Position numbers and translations under genes: made by a program. A DNA stretch of 40,459 nt from Candidatus Omnitrophota bacterium. GTDB lineage: Bacteria > Hinthialibacterota > Hinthialibacteria > Hinthialibacterales > Hinthialibacteraceae. Location: contig QZKN01000020.1 of the NCBI GenBank assembly GCA_003598175.1, positions 1 to 40,459 on the forward strand, written 5' to 3'. Positions 1 through 6,739 of this stretch are shown here, in pieces. Positions within the stretch are counted from its first letter, which is position 1. Each line of letters starts with the position of its first letter. The notes under the pieces were generated by a model, which saw nothing but the letters and a program-made list of their open reading frames with translations, was not told where the DNA came from and searched no databases.

Positions 1-83
1 ATGGTCAATACAATTGTGACAAACAACCGAATTGCGATTGTGTTGAGGCATGGGCTATGGAGGAATACGCTTCGATTCAAAAT

Positions 84-1121
84 TCAGGTCCAGGGCGACG
101 GCGCTGCCAAATCACGCAGAAATGCCGCCGCGTTTTCCGGCGAGGTATGCTCCACGAATGCGCCCGTGCGGGAATACCAGTCGATAAATCCCGGCGGCAG
201 GGGAAGAAATTCAAAATGCCAGTGATAATCCTGCGCGATGGAATGATAATATTTTCTCCGGTGATCAAATACCGGCGTCGTATGCAACACCATCAACACC
301 CGCCAATCCGGAATGGCTTGCTCCAACCGATACGCCGTATCACGAATCATCGCCGCGAGCGCGGGCAGCTGATCTTTCGGCGTATCACAAAAATCACAAC
401 TGTGCCGGCGGGGAAAAAGATGCACTTCGAACGGATAACGGGAAGCAAAGGGACAATACGTCATATATTCATCCGTTGCCGTCACCAGACGCTCTTCCTC
501 CGCTAATTCCTGCCGCATCATGTCGCAAAACAGACAGCGTTCTTTATAATTATAATATTCACGCGCCGCGTCCAATTCGTTCTTGATCCCCAGCGGAACG
601 ATGGCGGCGGCAATCAATTGCGAATGGGGATGAATGGAAGGTTCTTTCGTTCCGCACTGCCATTCGCGAAACACGGAAAACGACCGCAAGCGGAAATCTT
701 TGCGCAGATCCGAAATGCGATCCTGATACGCCTGCAAAGTAAGAGCATAGTGGTGCGGACTCAATGTCGCGAGTGAATCTTCGTGATTTTCACTTTCAAT
801 AACGATCTCGTGCGCTCCCACGCCGCGCATGAGATCGTACATTCCCTCGCCTTCCCGATCCTCCATCCCTTCCACCCGATACAACGCGAAACGATTCGCG
901 ATCACACGAACGGTTCGTTTGCCGCCATCGGGCAGCGTGGCGGTCACCCGCCAAATCACCGAGGCGCCGTATTTTTCCGGATCGCACAAGATATCGGGCG
1001 CGTGAATCGGCCGTTGCTCCGGCGACATCGCCAACAGCTGCTCGCGCTCCGGCTGGCGGGTCAATAGAGTCCAGCCCCCATGATGCCCATCACGTCGTAA
1101 TTGAGATTGCCAGTTGTCCAT
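84..1121 (-). CDS. galT: Galactose-1-phosphate uridylyltransferase family (GalT-like, HIT superfamily)
   Basis: The 345-residue protein resembles hexose-1-phosphate uridylyltransferases, which exchange UMP between UDP-glucose and a sugar phosphate in the cytosol (Leloir-type galactose use or nucleotide-sugar supply). Residues 164-168 read HPHSQ, matching the family's HPHxQ active-site loop; His166 would be the uridylylated residue. A second HIT-like half follows, with CLFC at 196-199 (possible metal ligands) and YHWHFEF near 299-305, typical of the C-terminal GalT domain. Length fits the family (about 330-350). No other galactose gene is next to it, so the substrate is inferred. The ATG at 1121 is the first in frame; no strong Shine-Dalgarno lies at normal distance. 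It could be the broader UTP-hexose-1-phosphate type rather than strict GalT. Confidence 0.85.
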   Translation of the reverse strand: MDNWQSQLRRDGHHGGWTLLTRQPEREQLLAMSPEQRPIHAPDILCDPEKYGASVIWRVTATLPDGGKRTVRVIANRFALYRVEGMEDREGEGMYDLMRGVGAHEIVIESENHEDSLATLSPHHYALTLQAYQDRISDLRKDFRLRSFSVFREWQCGTKEPSIHPHSQLIAAAIVPLGIKNELDAAREYYNYKERCLFCDMMRQELAEEERLVTATDEYMTYCPFASRYPFEVHLFPRRHSCDFCDTPKDQLPALAAMIRDTAYRLEQAIPDWRVLMVLHTTPVFDHRRKYYHSIAQDYHWHFEFLPLPPGFIDWYSRTGAFVEHTSPENAAAFLRDLAAPSPWT

Positions 1122-1127
1122 ACGATA

Positions 1128-1133
1128 ATTATA
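1128..1133 (-). promoter_or_regulatory. -10-like TATAAT just upstream of the galT-like start
   Basis: A perfect TATAAT on the minus strand ends only six bases before the ATG at 1121, which would place the transcript start at or next to the A of the start codon. A poor -35 (TTGTTC) lies 19 bases further up. This fits a leaderless or near-leaderless mRNA, but the sequence around it is AT-rich, so a chance match is possible. The nearest Shine-Dalgarno-like AAGGA is about 18 bases from the ATG, too far for ordinary use. Confidence 0.35.
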
Positions 1134-1215
1134 TTAATATCCTTTTCTGATCGAACAAATCCGCTCCCTACAAAGTAGTGTATCCATAAAGAGAGATCAA
1201 GTACATGAAGAAGGG

Positions 1216-1341
1216 CTATTTCATGATGGAAAAATGGTTCTCGTCATGCCGCGCCAGGCAATCGAGATGAGGGGCAGCGGCATGGTCGCATAAAGGGTAA
1301 CGGACGCCTTCGATCAGCACGGCTTCGCGCAGGGGTAGTCA
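1216..1341 (-). pseudogene. Possible 3' remnant of a protein-coding gene (unidentified)
   Basis: The 320-base gap between the galT-like gene and the next gene is not obviously empty. One minus-strand frame, ending at TAG (1216-1218), reads about 40 codons of protein-like sequence including EGVRYPLCDHAAAPHLDCL and ending HFSIMK. It has no start and is closed upstream by a TGA, beyond which the same frame stays open further. Forty open codons can occur by chance, so this is only a hint of a decayed gene. I recognise no family. Confidence 0.2.
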
Positions 1342-1441
1342 ATCCTGCCTGAAGAAATCGTCCGAACCAATCCGGTCGAACCATGCGCCTCCAAATTCCG
1401 GTTTACAGCGGTGTTTAAAATAAAGGATAAAGGTGAAATTT

Positions 1442-3667
1442 CTAATTCCCCGCCATCGCGACCGGTCCGCTGTGTTGGTAATAGCCGTATGGCTTGCCGT
1501 TCGGCGCGATCACATACACGCGGAACCGATACGAAAGGCCGATTTGCGGGCCCTCGCCGAAAGCGGAAACGACAAACGGCGCTCCCGCCCTCCATTCCAG
1601 CGAATCCGCCGACGCGTCGGGAATCAACGCAAAAAAGTCCGGCTGGCGCGCGTTATCGACAAAAACATAAATGTGGTAAGAACGCACGTCCGCTGCGTCG
1701 AATCCCATTCCGCTCAAACTCCAGCGGATTACCAAATCCGTATTGCCGCTAGGATCAACATCCTGCCCATTGCTCAAATCTTCAAAACTAGAAATATCGT
1801 CCGTGACCGTCACCAGCGGTTGATATGCGACCGGTCCGGCGTTCTCGTACGGTCCGTAAAACGGCGGCGCGCCGCTTTGTTTGATGGGATAAACCTTGAA
1901 TTCATACGAATTTCCATACGTCGGCCCGCCGCGAAATTCTCCGGCCAAATTCGGCGTTCCCGCTTTCCATTCGAGATAGGCCGCGGAGTCGCTCGCTGTG
2001 CGGCCCAGGTAACGGTATGGCATGCGACCATTCACTTTCACATACACGTGATGATCGCGAATGTTGTTGCTATCCAAATCTGTGGCATCGAACGTCCATC
2101 GAACCACTAAATCCCGTTCGTTCGGTGGATCGAAATCCTGCCCATTGCTTAAATCCGTCGTCGTCGAAACTGTATCGGTTACCGTGATCATCGGCAGGAA
2201 CCACACCAGCCCGGCGTTGGCGAACGGTCCGTAAAACCGGGGATTGCCGCTGTTTGACAGGACGTATACTTTAAATTGATAGGAGCGCCAAAATTGCGGA
2301 CCCGCGCGGAATTCGCGTGCAATCAAACTCGATCCGGCCTGCCATACGAGCTGTTGAAAATTCCAATTCGCGGAGCGTCCGAGATAAGCATAATCTCCGC
2401 TTTGATCCACCTGCACGTACACGTGAAAATCCCGCGCGTCGTTGGGCGGAATCCCCATCTTTGCCACATCCCACGCAATCACCAACTTCCGGTCGTTGGC
2501 GGGATCGTGATCCTGTCCGTTGCTGATATCGAATAGGGATTCTTCGTTGTCGGTCGCGATCACGGCTGGTCCCGATGGCGTCGGCGTTGGCGTCATCTGT
2601 GTTTCATCCAGCAAATATTCAACCGGTCCGGCGTTATCGTACGGCCCATAAAAATGTGGAGACCCCTGCTTTTTGATCGCATAAACTCTAAACTCATAAT
2701 GATTCCCAAATTCCGGTCCGTCGCGAAACGTCGGCATGAGAAACTGCGTTCCCTTTCTCCATTCAAAAACGGAATCATCGCCGTTGCCCGTGCGTCCGAG
2801 AAATTGATAGGATCCCGCGCCGTTGATCAACACATACACATGCATGTCGCGCAGAGTGTCGGAATCGATTCCCGCCAACGCCCAATTGGCGCGAATCGCC
2901 AGCGCCCGATCGCCGGCAACGTCGTAATCCTGCCCATTGCTCAAATCTTCCATCGTTGTGCTATCGTCCGTAACGATAATCACGTGGTTGCTACCCAGCG
3001 TCGGCGTGGGAGTAAATGTCGGTGTGGCGGTCGACGTGGGAGTGAATGTCGATGTCGGCGTGATCGTCGGTGGCGCCGGCGTTTCTGTAAGTTGCGGCGT
3101 GTACGTCGGAATCTGCGAACCGGTGATCAAAACAGAACCATGCTTTACCGTGATGGGAATGACGCCGTCGTTCAGCCGCGTGCCGGTGAAACCGGTTGCG
3201 ACGAAATGCAAAGGAACCAGCTGATTCGGCACATTGTTTTTTACACGCAAACGAAATCGCAGCAGCGCGCCTGAGCCGGATAGTTCCTGAACGCCCGAGC
3301 CGCTGATCAAAACCAGACCGGCGTAAGGATTGGACGAATCGGCAAGGGTGGTGACATCATTTTCCGCGGTGGTCCACCCCCTTGCGATTGTGCCGTTCAC
3401 GCTCGAACTCCCGCCAACGTATTCCAACGGATAAGAAGGGGATGAATTGGGTAACTGAATCACGATACGAAATCCGATCACACCATCCGCATTGTCGATC
3501 TCCACATTCATTTGTATTACATCACCCGGCGACGCTGTGAAATCCGGCAAAGACAGCACACGCTCCTGCGCTTGTACGGAAAACGAAAGAGAAAAAAGTA
3601 CGATACCATAAAGAATTGGGGAAAAAGAATACATTCGTTTTCTCGATGTGAAAATGGTTGCCAACAT
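1442..3667 (-). CDS. Secreted protein: cohesin-like domain, Pro/Thr linker, four tandem ~125-residue repeats
   Basis: The open frame reaches 3727, but the ATG at 3667 is preferred: it has a GGGGG Shine-Dalgarno-like run and gives a compact signal peptide ending near VQAQE. In numbering from 3727, residues 57-202 are cohesin-like (beta-rich, LSLPDFTASPGDVIQMNVE at the start, RLNDGVIPITV near the end), and 208-243 are a TPT-rich linker like those joining extracellular modules. Four repeats follow, starting near 249, 388, 513 and 637. Each has a D-[LI]-SNGQD motif, HVYV or HIYV, a central aromatic-Trp strand and, in three of four, FYGP(Y/F)xNAG. The repeats look like fibronectin-III-type beta folds, but I cannot name the family. 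No dockerin or sorting signal is visible. The next gene upstream carries related cohesin-like domains, so the two probably belong to one extracellular assembly (inference). Confidence 0.8.
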   Translation of the reverse strand: MLATIFTSRKRMYSFSPILYGIVLFSLSFSVQAQERVLSLPDFTASPGDVIQMNVEIDNADGVIGFRIVIQLPNSSPSYPLEYVGGSSSVNGTIARGWTTAENDVTTLADSSNPYAGLVLISGSGVQELSGSGALLRFRLRVKNNVPNQLVPLHFVATGFTGTRLNDGVIPITVKHGSVLITGSQIPTYTPQLTETPAPPTITPTSTFTPTSTATPTFTPTPTLGSNHVIIVTDDSTTMEDLSNGQDYDVAGDRALAIRANWALAGIDSDTLRDMHVYVLINGAGSYQFLGRTGNGDDSVFEWRKGTQFLMPTFRDGPEFGNHYEFRVYAIKKQGSPHFYGPYDNAGPVEYLLDETQMTPTPTPSGPAVIATDNEESLFDISNGQDHDPANDRKLVIAWDVAKMGIPPNDARDFHVYVQVDQSGDYAYLGRSANWNFQQLVWQAGSSLIAREFRAGPQFWRSYQFKVYVLSNSGNPRFYGPFANAGLVWFLPMITVTDTVSTTTDLSNGQDFDPPNERDLVVRWTFDATDLDSNNIRDHHVYVKVNGRMPYRYLGRTASDSAAYLEWKAGTPNLAGEFRGGPTYGNSYEFKVYPIKQSGAPPFYGPYENAGPVAYQPLVTVTDDISSFEDLSNGQDVDPSGNTDLVIRWSLSGMGFDAADVRSYHIYVFVDNARQPDFFALIPDASADSLEWRAGAPFVVSAFGEGPQIGLSYRFRVYVIAPNGKPYGYYQHSGPVAMAGN

Positions 3668-3763
3668 AGCATTGCCCCCAAAGAAATGATCGTGTTTTGC
3701 CAATGAATCCGTTAATAGTTCAGCCAAGATGACGGCAATATTTTATATACAAATAATACATTG

Positions 3764-3793
3764 CGTAGGGGCGGTTCGCGAACCGCCCCTACG
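3764..3793. repeat. Perfect 30-base palindrome (interspersed repeat, GTAGGGGCGGTT type)
   Basis: Each 15-base arm is CGTAGGGGCGGTTCG or its exact complement, with no loop bases. It lies in the 135-base gap between two minus-strand genes. A looser relative beginning GTAGGGG is at 26826-26855. Such perfect, non-coding, scattered palindromes resemble REP-type elements; as RNA it would also fold and could protect a 3' end. Confidence 0.8.
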
Positions 3794-3809
3794 AATTAGC
3801 GCGGGCGCC

Positions 3810-3840
3810 AAGGGCAGCGCCGTTTCTGCCCTTGTTTTAT
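3810..3840 (+). terminator. Hairpin with short T-run, downstream of the dockerin protein gene
   Basis: AAGGGCAG (3810-3817) pairs with CTGCCCTT (3826-3833) around an eight-base loop, followed on the plus strand by GTTTTAT. Both flanking genes are on the minus strand, for which the hairpin has no T-run, so it is a weak terminator candidate or simply a structured 3' end for the gene ending at 3863. Confidence 0.35.
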
Positions 3841-3862
3841 CCTTTTCCGATTATGCAATTGT

Positions 3863-6739
3863 TTAATACACCATCCAGCTCGAAACCGTCGTTTCGTTCA
3901 GCAAATCAATGCCCGTCACGCTGGACTCTTGCAGCGGAATCAGGCCGTCGTTGAGGCGCGTCAGGGTTTCGTCGATGGACACGATCACCGGCGCATCCGG
4001 CGTTTCTTCTCCCACCCACGAGAAGCGTAATACAATGATTTCCGTAGGATGGGTCATGTTGTTTGACCCATCGAGTTCCGCGCTCAGCGCTCCCGATACA
4101 ATATATATGCCATCGGTTTTCCCATTTCCGGCAATGAGGCCGTTCACGTCCCGCACCAGCCAGCGGGCGCTCTGCTCTTCCACTTGCACCTGCTTTGGAT
4201 CGAAGCGCAGACCGAGCCGGATTCCGCACAGGTCCGCCGGATCATCCACCGCGAAGCTCACCGTCCAGCCTTTGCCGTCGCGGTCCGTCTCTATCCGCGC
4301 GCTCATGGTGCGCTCGCTGACATAGCGCCTGCCCGTGCGCTGCGCTGTCTTGCCGCCGGGGGTGTAATCCGGTCCCCATTTGTCGCCGTTCACGTCGGCT
4401 TCGAACTGCGCCAGCAGCAGCACGTAATATTGCAGCACGTGCGAGGCGTCCACCGTCCCAATGCGCTGATCCCAGTTTACATCCGCCGCCGGATTGAAAT
4501 GCTTGTCGTGCCAAAACGGTATGGGATAATATTCGACGTAATACAGATAGAGATATTCGGGATACTGGCTTGGCGGAAACGCAGGGAAATACGACATCTG
4601 CCAGCCCGAATCGTACAAACTGCCGTTGTCGTAGCGCAAAATCAGCGAGGCGTCCACCGCGCCGACGATGGCGTTGTCGTTCATGTCGCCCCATAAATAG
4701 GTTTCGAACAGTATCGTGTTGTACTCGGTCACGTCCGAAATGGGCTGGCCGCCGTAGGCCCAACCGCCGTTGTCGATCAGGACAACCGTCGCGTTCACCA
4801 CGCCGTGCGCGCCGAGGGCGGGCGTGAAGTGCAGCGTGCCCGTCGCGTCGATCGTGGGTGAAGCGGCGAAGAGTTCGGGATGATTCGGCGTTACGAGAAA
4901 CGTCAACGTCTGACTCGCCTCGTTCGGCGGTCCGGCGGATATACCGGTCGCCCACTGGATGAATTCCTGCGGCAATCCCGCCGTATTCACCAGCGCGATG
5001 GTCGCGCCGGGGATGAATGACGGCGCATCGTTGACCGGCGTGACCGAAATGATGAAGTTGCTCGGCGTCGATGAATCGACGCCGCCGTAGGCGGTTCCGC
5101 CGTTGTCTTTCAACTTGACTGTCACCGTGGCCGAGCCGTTCGCGTCGTCGGCGGGGGTGTAGGTAAGCGTCCCGAAACTGTTGATCGCCGGAAATTCGGC
5201 AAACAGCGCCAGGTTGGTATTAGTTATATCATAAATCAGACTCTGCCACGCCTCGTCCGGCGGCCCCGCCTCGCCCGTGGCGAAGCCGATTACGGTCTGC
5301 GCGCCGGCGTCTTCGAGTATGGCTTGATCGGGGCCGATGGAGAGAATGGGCGCGTCGTTCACCGACAGCACGGTAATGGTGAATTGCTGCGTGGCGGAAA
5401 CGTTTACGCCGCCGTACGCTGTGCCGCCGCTGTCGAGCAACTGAATCGTCACGGTCGCCAAACCGTTTTGATCGGGGGCAGGCAGGTAATACAGCGTGCC
5501 GCTGGCATTGACGATGGGCGTGGCGGAGAACAGGGCATCGTTTGTTGACCAGGTCAGGAACGTCAGCGTCTGCGATGCCTCGTTAGGCGGTCCGGCGGAT
5601 ATTCCCGTCGCCCAACCGATGATGGTTTGCGCGCTCGCGTCTTCAATCACGACTTGATTCGGTCCTTTATAAAATAACGGAGCATCGTTTACCGCTGTGA
5701 CAGAAATGATGAAGTTGAACGGCGTGGAGGCGTTAATCCCGCCGTTGGCTGTCCCGCCGTCGTCGTACAGCGTGGCGGTTACGTAGGCGATGCCGTTCTG
5801 ATTCGGCGCGGGAGTGAAGGTCAAGGTTCCGGTGGCGTTGATGGCCGGCGTTGCCGAGAATAACGCTGGATTATTGTTCTCCACGAGGAAATACAGCGCC
5901 TGCGTCGATTCGAGAATCGGGCCGGGAGAGATGCCCGTCGCCCAGGCGATGAATTCCTGCGCGGGAGAATCTTCCAGCACGCCGATGTTCGGCCCTCCGA
6001 CAAACGACGGTTGATCATTGACGTCGGTAACCGTGATGGTGAAGGTTTGCGGCGCGGACGTGTCCACCCCGCCGTAGGCGGTTCCGCCGTTGTCGTGCAG
6101 CGTCGCCGTCGCCAGCGCTACTCCGCTCGCATTCGCTGCGGGGGTGAAACGCAATTTGCCCAATGAATCGATGGTCGGCGGCGAGGAGAACAGCGACGCG
6201 TTGTTCGTCGATACGGCAAACGTCAACGTCTGTCCCGCCTCATCCGGCGGACCGGCGGAAATACTCGTCGCCCAGTTTGCTTGCACGTATTCGCCCGAAT
6301 CTTCCAGCACGTTCAGGTTGCCGCCTTTCGTGAACGACGGCGCGTCGTTCACTGGCGTAGCGGAGATAATAAAGTTGTACGGCGTCGAAGCGTTGATCCC
6401 GCCGTACGCCATCCCGCCGTCGTCGTAGAGGATGGCGGTGGCCGCGGCGATACCATTCGCGTTGGGCGCGGTGGTGAAGCGCAGGGTTCCGGTCACGTCA
6501 ATCGTCGGGCTGGCGGAAAACAGCGCGGGATTGTTCGTCTCGACGACGAAGGTCAAGGTCTGACTCGCCTCGTACGGCGCGCCGGCGGAAATCCCTGTCG
6601 CCCAGTTCACAATCTCATGCGCGCCGGAATCCTCCAAAACGAGCTGCGCCGATCCGCCGGTGAAATAGGGCTGGTTGTTCGGTCCGAAGACGGTCGCGCT
6701 CCAGGTTTGCAGATCGACGGAAATATCGCCTTCGTTCAT
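3863..6739 (-). CDS. 3' part of a frameshifted giant secreted protein: Ig/cadherin-like repeats, dockerin, cohesin-like domain
   Basis: The frame has no signal peptide. Its apparent ATG lies inside what should be the end of a cohesin-like domain begun by the upstream frame (6615-8900): read through a shift near 6770, the two join as DNTIY then IPITFNPSLTSM. Residues 21-670 hold six 110-residue repeats, each ending in a VNDAPSF-type motif (130, 240, 350, 460, 569) with GTLxFTPAPxxNG and YGGV/I motifs, as in Ig/cadherin-like tandem repeats of large adhesins. Residues 683-702 (GDMNDNAIVGAVDASLILRY) and 752-770 (ADVNWDQRIGTVDASHVLQ) are two dockerin-type F-hand calcium loops, unusually separated by about 50 aromatic-rich residues. 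Residues 810-940 are cohesin-like, with RLNDGLIP as in the neighbouring gene. Likely extracellular adhesion or scaffold. Translation from 6739 alone is doubtful. Confidence 0.75.
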   Translation of the reverse strand: MNEGDISVDLQTWSATVFGPNNQPYFTGGSAQLVLEDSGAHEIVNWATGISAGAPYEASQTLTFVVETNNPALFSASPTIDVTGTLRFTTAPNANGIAAATAILYDDGGMAYGGINASTPYNFIISATPVNDAPSFTKGGNLNVLEDSGEYVQANWATSISAGPPDEAGQTLTFAVSTNNASLFSSPPTIDSLGKLRFTPAANASGVALATATLHDNGGTAYGGVDTSAPQTFTITVTDVNDQPSFVGGPNIGVLEDSPAQEFIAWATGISPGPILESTQALYFLVENNNPALFSATPAINATGTLTFTPAPNQNGIAYVTATLYDDGGTANGGINASTPFNFIISVTAVNDAPLFYKGPNQVVIEDASAQTIIGWATGISAGPPNEASQTLTFLTWSTNDALFSATPIVNASGTLYYLPAPDQNGLATVTIQLLDSGGTAYGGVNVSATQQFTITVLSVNDAPILSIGPDQAILEDAGAQTVIGFATGEAGPPDEAWQSLIYDITNTNLALFAEFPAINSFGTLTYTPADDANGSATVTVKLKDNGGTAYGGVDSSTPSNFIISVTPVNDAPSFIPGATIALVNTAGLPQEFIQWATGISAGPPNEASQTLTFLVTPNHPELFAASPTIDATGTLHFTPALGAHGVVNATVVLIDNGGWAYGGQPISDVTEYNTILFETYLWGDMNDNAIVGAVDASLILRYDNGSLYDSGWQMSYFPAFPPSQYPEYLYLYYVEYYPIPFWHDKHFNPAADVNWDQRIGTVDASHVLQYYVLLLAQFEADVNGDKWGPDYTPGGKTAQRTGRRYVSERTMSARIETDRDGKGWTVSFAVDDPADLCGIRLGLRFDPKQVQVEEQSARWLVRDVNGLIAGNGKTDGIYIVSGALSAELDGSNNMTHPTEIIVLRFSWVGEETPDAPVIVSIDETLTRLNDGLIPLQESSVTGIDLLNETTVSSWMVY

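Noticed and set aside
1..83. Plus-strand frame beginning with ATG at base 1
   Set aside because: It runs antisense into the galT-like gene and has no coding features; the first 83 bases show nothing else.
2937..3224. Val/Gly-rich plus-strand frame
   Set aside because: It is the reverse reading of the Thr/Pro linker repeats in the cohesin-like protein gene.
4184..4955. Long frames on both strands overlapping the dockerin region
   Set aside because: Produced by high GC in the repeated gene; no start signal, and Arg-rich translation.
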